Shown piece by piece: positions 8,499 through 18,400 of a DNA stretch of 64,000 bases. The stretch lies in NCBI RefSeq assembly GCF_001602525.1, contig NZ_LSYT01000014.1:1-64000 (forward strand), written 5' to 3'. The notes under the pieces were generated by a model, which was given only the letters and a program-made list of their open reading frames with translations, was not told the DNA's origin and searched no databases. Origin of the DNA: Flavobacterium chilense (GTDB taxonomy: Bacteria; Bacteroidota; Bacteroidia; Flavobacteriales; Flavobacteriaceae). Both the position numbers and the translations under genes were made by a program. How positions within the stretch are numbered: the first letter of the stretch is position 1; each line of letters starts with the position of its first letter.

Positions 8499-9383
8499 TT
8501 AATAATCATTTGCCATTGGTTGTTTGTAGTTATGGGTTAAAATTCCATTTGCGAAATAAGTATGAAACGGATTCAATGTTAAAGGATAGATTCTTCTTTC
8601 TTCTAAATTAACTGTAACAGCTATAACTGGTATAATTTCATTATTGATAGTGTATAAATTGTCTCCGACCTGAATATTTCCTAAAGGGATAAATTTCCAA
8701 AAACCATCTCGCTGAATTAATTGTAGATGAGTAGGAGTAGCCTCTAATAAACCACCATTTATTATCATTGTTTTATAGGCAAGTTTCTCTGAAATTTGTG
8801 TTATTGGTGATATTATTCTGTTTTCTGATAAATATTCAGAAGACCATTTGTACAATTCACTGGCATCATTGGTGTCGATTAGTGTTTCAATTTCAGCAGA
8901 AAGAAGTAATTGATTCAGTTGTAATTCTTCGATTGGTTTTTTTGATCCATCAGGTAATGTAATTAAGGTACCTTCCACAAAGCAGCCTCCGCTACCTCCA
9001 CCACCTCCACTGGAAGGTGGAGTATAAATAACTTCACATGTTCCTGCATTATTTGCATATGTTTGAACATTTGCAGCTAACCATACATCTGCTTGTGCAT
9101 TTGCATCTGCAAGACTTATGGTGGAGAAAAATTGATTAGGGTAAGAAGTAAGCGTAACGGTACTTCCGCTATATCCACTTCCGCAGTTGTTTCTTTTTGC
9201 GCTTAATTTCTTTTCTGAGCTATAATATCTCGTACTTGGAGTACAATTAGTAGTATCTAAAACCGGTGCAATATAATCAGGGTCTGTAACGACATTTGGT
9301 TTAGTTGGTTGTCCTGTCGGACTTCCATCATCGACATAGTATAATTCGAGTGAAGCAAAAGATTTATATCCTGTATTTCCCAT
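8499..9383 (-). CDS. DUF5977 plus Hint (intein-like) domain protein
   Basis: A 294-aa protein in three parts. Residues about 50-118 are a DUF5977-type segment (SAKRNNCGSGYSGSTVTL, then AQADVWLAANVQTYANNAGT). Residues 124-133 are a Ser/Gly linker. Residues 134-286 are a Hint domain: Cys134 in CFVEGTLITLPDG is the block-A nucleophile, Thr216-x-x-His219 is block B, and His284-Asn285 ends block G. The residue after Asn285 is Tyr, not Cys/Ser/Thr, so full splicing is unlikely; thioester-driven cleavage or cross-linking, as in bacterial intein-like domains, is more plausible. It sits among fibre genes and has no signal peptide. Confidence 0.8.
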   Translation of the reverse strand: MGNTGYKSFASLELYYVDDGSPTGQPTKPNVVTDPDYIAPVLDTTNCTPSTRYYSSEKKLSAKRNNCGSGYSGSTVTLTSYPNQFFSTISLADANAQADVWLAANVQTYANNAGTCEVIYTPPSSGGGGGSGGCFVEGTLITLPDGSKKPIEELQLNQLLLSAEIETLIDTNDASELYKWSSEYLSENRIISPITQISEKLAYKTMIINGGLLEATPTHLQLIQRDGFWKFIPLGNIQVGDNLYTINNEIIPVIAVTVNLEERRIYPLTLNPFHTYFANGILTHNYKQPMANDY

Positions 9384-9394
9384 AGTGTTGTTTT

Positions 9395-10192
9395 TTAATA
9401 TTTAATTACGATTTGTCCAGTAGATGAATCTTTAATATAGGTGATGTACCCAAGATTAGTAACAGCTTCAATGTTCTTAGCCAGATTGGTACCCTGGATT
9501 GGTACTTTTTTGGAGAAGTTTTTTTGATCAACCAGAGTTCCACCAACGTTAATAATGTCGTATCCTGATTTTTCCATTGCACCACCAAGATACGTTACGA
9601 TTTCAACATCAATATTTCCCGTACCTACAGTTCTATACCATGATCCAGCCATTCTTAACTGAACTGTATTGAGAGTAGGGTAGTCTGTTGTTATTTTACT
9701 AAAATTTACCAAACAACTTTCTACACCATTTGCCTGAGTATTATCACCTGCCCACATAATATATGAATCAGCGGCTAAAGCATTTACAGGAATTTCATTA
9801 TTAAATCCATGTCCCCAGCCCATCCATTTGTTGTCCAGAGAAGTTCCGGAGTTGATGATTCCGGTATAAGTGTCGAAATCCTGACCTGCTCCTAATGCCC
9901 ATTTATACCTAATAACCATATAGTTAAAAGGTGATAATGTTACTGTTGGTTCAACTACACAAGAAGGGTTTACTCCCCTCCAGGCTGTAATTCTACAGGA
10001 ACCTGTGTTATTAGCATATGCCTGAACATTTGCTGCCAACCACGCATCCGCTTTTGCATTTGCATCTTCCACACTAATGGTCGAGGCAAACTGATTTGCA
10101 TTTGCAATAAGCGTGACGGAAGTACCTATGACTCCGGCAGCGCAATCATTTTTTGCCGCAGTCAATGACCTGGCTATATTGTAATATTCCAT
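9395..10192 (-). CDS. DUF5977-domain tail protein of 265 aa
   Basis: The ATG at 10192 (MEYYNIARSLTA) is chosen because translation upstream of it is basic and unlike the family; an in-frame start at 10300 would add 36 residues. Residues about 8-68 are a DUF5977 segment closely related to the neighbouring Hint protein (ANAKADAWLAANVQAYANNT here). The rest is a beta-rich domain with many aromatic residues (WMGWGHGFNNEI, MAGSWYRTVG) suggestive of a carbohydrate-binding or receptor-binding fold, but no family is recognised. It lies 11 bp upstream of the Hint gene and is probably co-transcribed with it. Confidence 0.65.
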   Translation of the reverse strand: MEYYNIARSLTAAKNDCAAGVIGTSVTLIANANQFASTISVEDANAKADAWLAANVQAYANNTGSCRITAWRGVNPSCVVEPTVTLSPFNYMVIRYKWALGAGQDFDTYTGIINSGTSLDNKWMGWGHGFNNEIPVNALAADSYIMWAGDNTQANGVESCLVNFSKITTDYPTLNTVQLRMAGSWYRTVGTGNIDVEIVTYLGGAMEKSGYDIINVGGTLVDQKNFSKKVPIQGTNLAKNIEAVTNLGYITYIKDSSTGQIVIKY

Positions 10193-10477
10193 ACTTTGTT
10201 TATAATTGATTATGATTTGTCTCAACTTAGCGAAGAATTGCTTTAAGCAAAAGCTAGGTTTGATGAAGTGAAAAGCCATTTTATGTGCTTTTGATTTCAC
10301 CTTTTTGAAGTGCTATTAATTTATTTTATCGCTAGAAAATTGAATTTTATAAAAGAGCAATAATTAAATGAAGTAGATTGTCTTGAAGTAAATAGACGAA
10401 GACTGCGATAGGAAGTATTATTATTTTATTTGAACTTGATTTTTACAAATTCAAGCCGTAGACCTAATAAAAGTTAA

Positions 10478-10518
10478 TAGGAACCACGCCAGACAGGCTG
10501 ATAAATTTGTGGTTCCTA
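10478..10518 (-). terminator. Hairpin downstream of the 90-aa gene
   Basis: Perfect 10-bp arms TAGGAACCAC (10478-10487) and GTGGTTCCTA (10509-10518) with a 21-base loop, 30 bp after the stop of the 90-aa gene. In the minus direction it is followed by TTAACTTTTATT, a weak U-rich tract. Likely a terminator that separates the 10.5-15.3 kb genes from the DUF5977 pair. Confidence 0.5.
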
Positions 10519-10547
10519 AATAACTATTTAAAAATTATCTTCAAGGA

Positions 10548-10820
10548 TTATTCTTGTCCTTGCTTTACAATTTCGCCGGTTTCAATGTTTACACGAATAT
10601 CTCCGTATTCTTCTTTAATGACTTTTTCCAATTCATTAAAGTTTTGCTGCTGAACGGCAATCTGACTTAAAATATCTGCTTTTTGAAACTCGTACTGAAT
10701 AGACAATTCTCCCAATGACAATCTCGCCTTATCCATAAAGAGATTAAAATCTTGTAATTTCTTTAATTGCTCTGCGTTGATTGTTTTTGCTTCTCCTTTA
10801 TTGATTGTTACGTTTTCCAT
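10548..10820 (-). CDS. Small coiled-coil protein of 90 aa
   Basis: Residues 15-75 are strongly helical with heptad-like spacing (AEQLKKLQDFNLFMDKARLS, then QQQNFNELEKVIKEEYGD). There is no membrane segment or known motif. Small acidic helical proteins next to fibre genes often act as fibre-assembly chaperones, which is only a guess here. It is followed by a hairpin terminator and preceded by the DUF285 repeat gene 53 bp upstream. Confidence 0.55.
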   Translation of the reverse strand: MENVTINKGEAKTINAEQLKKLQDFNLFMDKARLSLGELSIQYEFQKADILSQIAVQQQNFNELEKVIKEEYGDIRVNIETGEIVKQGQE

Positions 10821-10873
10821 TTTTTTTATTACTTAGCTTTTTGTTTTTATTAAAATTGTTAGAAATATGAATG

Positions 10874-12436
10874 TTATGCTACGATTCCTCCATCTGTAAT
10901 TCTCCAAGTGTTTGGAGTTCCTGTAAGAATTGCTCGTGCAGCTGCACTAGCTGACGTGTACTTAGCGGCTCCAAATGTAATTGATATTGAGGGTTTTACT
11001 GGTCTGGAACTCCATCCGTTGTAAATGGCATCTAAATTTGTGGAAGATAAAGTTGTAGTATCTTTACCATACATAAAATCTGAAAAATTAGTGACATTCG
11101 ATATATTCCAAGAACCGATATTTTGATTAAAATTGCTGCTGGAACTAAATACACCTGCCATATTAGTAATTTTGCTTGTGTCCCAGTTTCCAATAGGCTG
11201 GTTGAATGTACGTGAATTAGAGAACATTTGATATATATTAGTTAATGCTCCTGTATTCCAATCTCCGATAGGTTGATTAAATGCAAATGCCTGACTAAAC
11301 ATAGCTGTCATATCACTAACTTTAGATGTGTCCCAAGTTCCAATAGGTTGATTAAAGACATAAGCATTTGTGAACATATAACTCATGTTAGTAATTGAAG
11401 ATGTATTCCAGGTTCCTATAGGTTGATTAAATGAATATGCCGAGTAGAACATTAATCTCATATTAGTAACTTTAGTGGTATCCCAATTTCCTATAGCTTG
11501 ATTGAATACATTGGCATTTTGAAACATGCTATACATGGTTGTAACCTTACTTGTATTCCAATTTCCAATAGGTTTATTGAATGAAAATGCTTGATAAAAC
11601 ATCCTTGACATATCTGTAACATTACTAGTGTCCCATGATGCAATATCCTGGTTGAATTTTGTAAAATTTACATATGAAGAGCCAAACATACCACTCATAT
11701 TTGTAACATTACTAGTATTCCAATTTCCGATAGGCTGATTGAACTCACCATTAGTATGAAACATTTCTATCATATTTGTAACTTTACTAGTATTCCAGTT
11801 TCCAATAGGTTGATTGAATACAAACGCAAATAAAAACATGCCACTCATATTGGTAACAGAGCTAGTATCCCAGTTTGAGATGTCTTGATTAAATGCTTTT
11901 GCACTGTAAAACAAAGAACTCATATCAGTAACTGTACTAACATTCCATTCATTTGCTCTATTTATAGTTGAAAGTATTGTGCAGGAACTGAATGCATTAG
12001 ATAACGAGGTGGTTTCACTTAAATCTAATATGTCTTCAACTGATGATAAACTAAGATTTGCACATCCATTAAAATAACCTCCTTCATTTTTGCCTAGTTT
12101 TAATGTTCCCCATTTAGAAATGGTTAATATTTTTAATTTATCTCCCGTATTATTAAATTTCCAGCCTTTACAAGTTCCTGTGATCGTAATCGTGTAAGTA
12201 CCAGAAGTAGCGTATGTATGCATAATTTCAATTTGATCATATGAAGTTATGGAATTTGACATACCATCACCCCAATCTACATTAAAAGAATAAGTACCAG
12301 AGCTAATCAAAGGCAGTTTTATTTGGGATGCATTACTAGAACCTGTGGAGACATTATCAGTTTTCCAAGTGGAAACAAATGGAAGAGCAGGCGGAGTTTT
12401 GCTTAGTCCATATTCGTAAAATAATAATGGATTCAT
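10874..12436 (-). CDS. PKD-like plus DUF285 (BspA-type) repeat protein
   Basis: A 520-aa protein. Residues about 22-90 resemble a PKD-type beta domain (FNVDWGDGMSNSI, HTYATSGTYTITITG). Residues about 165-460 hold 12 imperfect repeats of about 25 residues with the core W-[ND]-T-S-x-[VI]-T-[ND]-M-x-x-M-F and FNQPIGN, the DUF285/BspA-like repeat found on surface proteins of Bacteroidota, Firmicutes and mycoplasmas. No signal peptide is present, unlike free surface proteins of this type, which fits a particle-borne adhesin. It ends 2 bp after the start region of the next fibre gene and belongs to the same operon. Confidence 0.85.
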   Translation of the reverse strand: MNPLLFYEYGLSKTPPALPFVSTWKTDNVSTGSSNASQIKLPLISSGTYSFNVDWGDGMSNSITSYDQIEIMHTYATSGTYTITITGTCKGWKFNNTGDKLKILTISKWGTLKLGKNEGGYFNGCANLSLSSVEDILDLSETTSLSNAFSSCTILSTINRANEWNVSTVTDMSSLFYSAKAFNQDISNWDTSSVTNMSGMFLFAFVFNQPIGNWNTSKVTNMIEMFHTNGEFNQPIGNWNTSNVTNMSGMFGSSYVNFTKFNQDIASWDTSNVTDMSRMFYQAFSFNKPIGNWNTSKVTTMYSMFQNANVFNQAIGNWDTTKVTNMRLMFYSAYSFNQPIGTWNTSSITNMSYMFTNAYVFNQPIGTWDTSKVSDMTAMFSQAFAFNQPIGDWNTGALTNIYQMFSNSRTFNQPIGNWDTSKITNMAGVFSSSSNFNQNIGSWNISNVTNFSDFMYGKDTTTLSSTNLDAIYNGWSSRPVKPSISITFGAAKYTSASAAARAILTGTPNTWRITDGGIVA

Positions 12437-12438
12437 AA

Positions 12439-15306
12439 TTATACGTTTGAAATTCTTAAATAATCAGTCGTGCCAATACTAGAAATTGTGGCAGTACTTC
12501 CAGCTGCTCCGTTTAGTGTTGCAGTTGCATTAACCTGAACTAATGTTCTTTCTGCTGCTTGTACAAATGTTATTGCGCCTGTACCATGTTTTAAGTATGA
12601 TGCATTAAAATCTGTGCCACCATTTACAGTAATGTTTATTGCACTTGTTCCATTATTAATGATGACGTTTTTATCAATTTGTTTTTTGCCATTGGTATCA
12701 GGTGTATCGGTTGTAATACTTGTAGTTGTAGTAATGGTAATTTGAGAAGGCTCTGATGCTGTAACAATATCTCCAGATCCAAGAATGGATACACCATTTA
12801 TGGTTTTAAGATTATTTTTAGTTACAAGGTTTGATAAATCAACATCAGTAGCTTTTAAATATTGGATATCTTCCAAGAATGTCGTTTTTATTATAAGACC
12901 TGTTGAATCTGTTTTTAAAACTTTTCTGTCAGTAAGGATTTTTATAGATTGAATGGTAGTACCGATAGAATATAATGTGTCATTTACACTTACAATATCT
13001 TGTGGACCATTAGTCATATAAACTCCTGTACCAACATTTTCTCCAGTAGAAATATTAATAGCTTGTACTGTATTTGCATAGACTCTTGTAACGTATAAGT
13101 TACTATCAATACCTTGAGTAATACTAGATGGCATATTACCAACATTCACTTTTAAGACTGAAGCATTACCAGTATTTGAATCTACTTTTATTATATTACC
13201 ATCAGATTGATTAATAACATAGAAAAATCCATTTGATGCTTTGATTATTTCTCTAGCATTATTTAGTAATGAAGTACAAAAATCAGTAACTTTAAAAGTA
13301 ATCATATCAACTTTTACAATTTTATTATCACTCCATAATATAATATACAAATTACCATCTATCCCTTGAACAAGACCTTGAGGCACATTGATTGAAACAC
13401 CTGTTGTAGTAACGATACTTACAGCACCAGTGACAATATCAATTTTCCTTAAAGGCGCGCCACTAATACAAGTAACGTATAAAAAATTATCATTCCCTTG
13501 TATTATTTTTATAGGATTATTTAAACCTGTTGTAACGAAATCAGTTATTGTTAAACCATCGGGTGAAATACGCTGAATTTTATTTAAACTATTTTCCACA
13601 GAATAAAAGAATCCATCATTAGCCTTTATTATGCCACTGCCCTTTGCTGCTGAAAAATTTTCTGCTGATCCTGAAGAAAAGGAACTTGAGAGAATTTTTT
13701 TTAGTTTTAACCCACTAACATCACTTACGCCGCTATCAATAACCAACTCACCATTTTTAGTCTCTGTTGCATAACCAGTTTTGTGTAATACATTATCTAA
13801 AGCCGTCTGCGTAGCAGTAGAAACCGGCTTATTCAAATCGCTAGTATTATCAACATTAGCAAGTCCAACAGCTGTTTTATCAAGAGTCTGCCAAGTTTTA
13901 TCACCTCTGAAATATTGAGCAGTAGTTCCTGTAGCAATAGTGTTTTCTTTTCCTGACAAATCAACCTCACCACCAATCTTCTTCTCAATCCCATCACTAC
14001 CCATTACATACAAATCAGTAGTACCGTCAGTTTTGGCGTATAATTTTGCATGACCAGCTGTTGCAGTTTGAGAAGTAGAACCCGCTAAGGTTAATAATCC
14101 ATCTGTAATATCTGCCTTTTCGTTTAAGGTTGTAAAAGAAGTTCCGGATACGTTTCCATCATGTGTAATAAATGCATTTTCTTGTTCCTTTTTTTGAACG
14201 CTAATGGCTTTTCTGTTTACATCATCAGTACTGGTATAAAAAGTAGATGTGGTAGCGTTAGAAGTAGAATTCTGAACTAATTTTAAGCAATTAGCACTAT
14301 TGTTTTTGGTGATGGTTAAAACATCTTCTACAGAATTATCGTGTTTTAATTTTAATGCTCCATCTTTACTTTCATTACCAGAAGTATGAATTACTTTATT
14401 ATCCTCTGCGTATGTTGTAGGATCAAGAAAACCATCTCCTTTTACAAATTCTGTACGCTGACCGCGAGCAGAAACAAATTTTTCAGCACTTACAATTCCC
14501 TCTGAATCAATTTTAGCTTTTACAACATTATCTTTGGTTACTTTTAAAGAATCACCTGTGGATGTTGTAGTTGAGTTTACTTGTATACCGGTTCCGGCTC
14601 CGGAATTGGATAATTTAATACCTGTTCCTGTTGCCGTATTTTGAACCGCAATACCGCTTCCAGTTCCACTAACTGTTACGTCCAGCACTTTTGCGCCAAC
14701 ATCGGTACCACTATTTGTTAATACAATTCCGCTGGTTGAGGTAGGAGTAGTGTTGTTGAAAGTTAAGATTCCATTTTTAGTTTCATTTCCTGTGGTATGT
14801 AAAAAACTTGTAAAGTCAATTTGTTGACCAGAACCGCCTCCTGGATTTGTATTTGGAGCTAAATTTTTATACCAATAATCGACTTCAATGTTTCTATTGT
14901 CAATATTGCCCGAAAAGGTAATTTTGGCCATTTCGTAATTGATGATGTAATCTCCATCATTTCCTTGGCCTTCTTTCTCTAGTAATAATTGCCCGTTTTT
15001 AAATACTTTAACGCTGTAATTAACTGGCGCATATTGCAAAGTAATGGTATCGCCAACAAATGAGTCAAAATGCTCTTTACGTGGCATATAGTTATTTCCA
15101 GTAATGATACCAATATTTTTTAAACCAGTATACAAAAGGGCAGGAGTTACATAATGCTGATTATCGGTTCCTGCTTCGACCATTTGAAAATCGGCTTTGT
15201 CTTCGTCAATATGAACGAAACTTTTAAACACCTCTTGGAAGTCTTCCTGCGATGGAATATCTCCTTTTTCGAATTTGTAGCCAATGTTAGTTCTGTCTGT
15301 TGCCAT
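12439..15306 (-). CDS. Tail-fibre-like protein with beta-propeller-like repeats, 955 aa
   Basis: The N-terminus (MATDRTNIGYKFEKGDIPSQ) differs from the three MxTNHN fibres and may mark a separate attachment type. The shaft has repeated fibre segments (LHTTGNETKNGILTFNN; VIHTSGNESKDGALKLKHDN; LHKTGYATETKNGELVID) spaced through residues 170-530. Residues about 555-800 contain blade-like repeats (GNDNFLYVTC, GIDGNLYIIL, SNGFFYVINQ, GIDSNLYVTR), a pattern of NHL/SMP-30-type beta-propellers. The C-terminus is beta-rich. The combination suggests a fibre with an inserted propeller that binds a ligand or receptor. Confidence 0.75.
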   Translation of the reverse strand: MATDRTNIGYKFEKGDIPSQEDFQEVFKSFVHIDEDKADFQMVEAGTDNQHYVTPALLYTGLKNIGIITGNNYMPRKEHFDSFVGDTITLQYAPVNYSVKVFKNGQLLLEKEGQGNDGDYIINYEMAKITFSGNIDNRNIEVDYWYKNLAPNTNPGGGSGQQIDFTSFLHTTGNETKNGILTFNNTTPTSTSGIVLTNSGTDVGAKVLDVTVSGTGSGIAVQNTATGTGIKLSNSGAGTGIQVNSTTTSTGDSLKVTKDNVVKAKIDSEGIVSAEKFVSARGQRTEFVKGDGFLDPTTYAEDNKVIHTSGNESKDGALKLKHDNSVEDVLTITKNNSANCLKLVQNSTSNATTSTFYTSTDDVNRKAISVQKKEQENAFITHDGNVSGTSFTTLNEKADITDGLLTLAGSTSQTATAGHAKLYAKTDGTTDLYVMGSDGIEKKIGGEVDLSGKENTIATGTTAQYFRGDKTWQTLDKTAVGLANVDNTSDLNKPVSTATQTALDNVLHKTGYATETKNGELVIDSGVSDVSGLKLKKILSSSFSSGSAENFSAAKGSGIIKANDGFFYSVENSLNKIQRISPDGLTITDFVTTGLNNPIKIIQGNDNFLYVTCISGAPLRKIDIVTGAVSIVTTTGVSINVPQGLVQGIDGNLYIILWSDNKIVKVDMITFKVTDFCTSLLNNAREIIKASNGFFYVINQSDGNIIKVDSNTGNASVLKVNVGNMPSSITQGIDSNLYVTRVYANTVQAINISTGENVGTGVYMTNGPQDIVSVNDTLYSIGTTIQSIKILTDRKVLKTDSTGLIIKTTFLEDIQYLKATDVDLSNLVTKNNLKTINGVSILGSGDIVTASEPSQITITTTTSITTDTPDTNGKKQIDKNVIINNGTSAINITVNGGTDFNASYLKHGTGAITFVQAAERTLVQVNATATLNGAAGSTATISSIGTTDYLRISNV

Positions 15307-15362
15307 GTTGTTTGAAATTTATTTTCTTTCTGTAAATATTATTTTTGATTAGCTTGATTTTT

Positions 15363-15393
15363 GAATCCCAATGGCAGTTAAGCATTGGGATTC
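15363..15393 (-). terminator. Strong hairpin after the VWA giant gene
   Basis: Perfect 11-bp arms GAATCCCAATG (15363-15373) and CATTGGGATTC (15383-15393) with a 9-base loop, 9 bp after the stop of the 1953-aa gene. The minus-strand sequence after it is A-rich, not U-rich, so it may act in mRNA processing or partial termination. Confidence 0.55.
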
Positions 15394-15401
15394 ATTAAAA
15401 A

Positions 15402-18400
15402 TTAAAGTGTTAGTATTTTTTCTTCACTACTGTACATACCTGAAGAGTTCTCTGCAAGTACTTTGAAATGGTGGTAGATTCTATCTCCATCATCATTTTT
15501 AATAGTCAATTCATCGGTTCCAAGTTTGGTTTCCAGTAATGATAATGTTACGATCTCTTCGTTAGAAACTTTTTCCTGAATTTTATCCCAATTTCCTTGA
15601 TTGTTCATTTTGTATAAATGATATTTACCATTATGAATCGTTTTCTCCCAACTGAAAACAATTGGTTTCAAGACAGATTCATTTGCTCCTGTTACATCTC
15701 CAGAAGCTGTTAATACAGGAGATTCTGGAGCAACAGCATCTGCAATTACTGTTGCAGTAATTTTTGATGGCTGAGATGGCGTATAATCAATATTAACAAT
15801 AGGATTAAGCTCTGTTGAACTTGGATCGGCATACTCAATTTCTCTAGAAACGGTAACTCTGTAAAAAAGACCATCTCCAAAAGGAACACTTTCTAAATCT
15901 TCAAACTCATCGTAAACAGTCCAAACGCTATTAAACTCAGTAGATAAAGTATCCTCATTAATCAAAATTTCTTTGACAGGAGTCATGGTTCTAATTGATT
16001 GTGCATCAAGCATATTCTTGGCACGATAGATATTTATTTTTCTGATGTTATATTCTGGTTTGTAAGCATTTAATTCTATTTGAATAGAAGGTTTGATTCC
16101 TAAAACCTGATTTTCCAACACAGGCATAATTCGCTTGATTTCTGGTGTCTGTGGCGGATTTGAAGGAACGAGTTTTACAGGACCTAGAAACGTACTAAAT
16201 GGGCTGAAATTCAATTTAATATCCATTTCACGAACACCATAGAAATAAGTGCTTTGTGAGTTTCCATCTAGATTAAAATCTGTAAATTGTGTTCTAAATT
16301 CGGCAGCATTTGTGATTTTCATCATCGGTGCAATGTCCAGATCAGGATTAGGATATTTTAGAATATTTCCATTTTTATCTTTAATCGTTTGTTTTTTATT
16401 AATAGGCACATAGTCATTATCCCTGATGTATTCGTAAATAATTGGAACTTCTGTTAGTGGCACAAAAACAGAATGAATGGCTTGTTCAATAAAGTGAATT
16501 GCCAGCAAGTTTCTTTCAATTCCTTGTTTTGTCGAAATAATGATATCATTTAGATGAGTAAGAGCCGTAATTTTCTCAACAGGTGTTTGTGCAGGTTGTG
16601 ATTCATTATGCCATTTAATAAACTCATTGATCGAATCAATTAACCACTGGCTGTCCGGTGTTGGAAAACGATAAGTAGCCAATGGCTCAACATCTGATGG
16701 ATATACTTCATAACTTATTGATTTTCTTGGAGGCAAAACATTTGGTTGTTTATCAGGACCTAATAAATCAGTTGGATTCAGGAGATTGTTTTTATCTAAT
16801 AATTCTTCAAAATTTAAGAAATTCTGCCATCTGTTGGTAAAATACTTCTCATTGTTTCCGCCTAGTTTACTTAGTTCTTCACGAATTGTTTTAACCGTTT
16901 CGGTTTTATACAAAACATTTAATAAAGCATCGTCACTCGCCCTGTAATATAGCATACCATAAGGTTTGCGGGTATATCTGGTTGTAATGGTATATGTAGA
17001 TCTGTTGAAAAAGTCAGGTCTGGTTGCGTATAACGGCCCTTTTACATCTTCAGGTTTAACAGGTTTTTCAATTCTAACTGCATACATTGGATTTGGTACA
17101 CTAATCTTAGAATCATAGTCATATAAATTTGAATGGCTGCTGATTCCAAAAATTGAGTAATGAGTGTTTTCTCCTTCTCTAGGCTGAATTTTTGCCGCTG
17201 TAATTCCGTTTGAAGGATCGGCAAAAAGATAAACTTTATAACTTGGATAATAATTTATTTCCTGCTCTTGTGGCTGATGCAATTCATTCTCTTTAATAAT
17301 GATATGATCATAAGCAGGATCCATTTCCTGAGTTATGTCTTCTTTTATTTTGAAATTAGGATCAGTAATAATTAATTCCAAATCTTGATTTGTTCCAATA
17401 TTATCTGCGCGTACAACTTTAAACTCTTTTCTAGATTTTACAGGAATTGGATTAGAACCCACAAAACAGCTCTTAGTAAATAAACGGACAGTACCGTTTG
17501 CCCATTCAACTGAATTTCCATTATTTTGATTGTATTGAGGATGCTGAGCTAATTTTAACCCTTTGAAAGTAAGTTTGTATAAACCAAAATGTTTTTGTTC
17601 GTTGTTAGGCAGTGGAATTGGATTTTCATTTTTATCTAATACATATTTGCCGTTTTCATCAACCTTAAAGGCTTTTTCCAGAACCTTTTCGATTACTACT
17701 CTCTTACTCCAGATTCCTCGAGTTTTTTCTACCTGTAAACTATCGTTACCTTGGCTGTCTTTTTGCAGAACAAGTTCTCTGTGAACTGTTTTTAAAGCTT
17801 CTGGTAACTGAATCTGCATGCTAATTGGACTTGGCTGATTCCAGTTTTCTGGCGTTAACATATTCTCAACCAAAGAACATAATTCGTTTACGGGTTTTTT
17901 AATCTCCTTAATTTGCTCAGAATCGATTGTAGCATCACCATCGGAAACAAGGCGGTCAGTCACTTCTTTTTTAAGTACTTCAACTGTAGCATAATTAAAT
18001 GTTTCGCCAGTACGGACAACATTAATATTTTGAATGACATAGTTTTGTTCTCCAACCGTTAAAATCCCTCCAATAAATCGGTCTTTATTAGTCTTAGTCA
18101 GACCAATTTTAATTTCTTCGCCACTGCTAAAAATTTTGTATTCCTGAATTGTAATAATTGAAGTAAGTTCACTTGTTGGACTGTCTTGAATATCAGTGAT
18201 TTTTGCATGTTCAATCTGAGGAAGACTATCCCTGAAATAAAGTTTAAAATAATCTGCAAACAGTTCTTCATTGTCTGGATAAATTTTATCAGAAAGTAAA
18301 GCTTCTGCATTCGTTACTCCATCGGGAATTGTATAGCTTAATAATTCCTGAATCGCATAATATTCGAAAAGAAGTCGGATATAAGTTTTATCTTTTATAG

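Noticed and set aside
9406..9588. 60-codon minus frame inside the DUF5977 gene
   Set aside because: Out of frame with a clear domain-bearing gene and with no features of its own.
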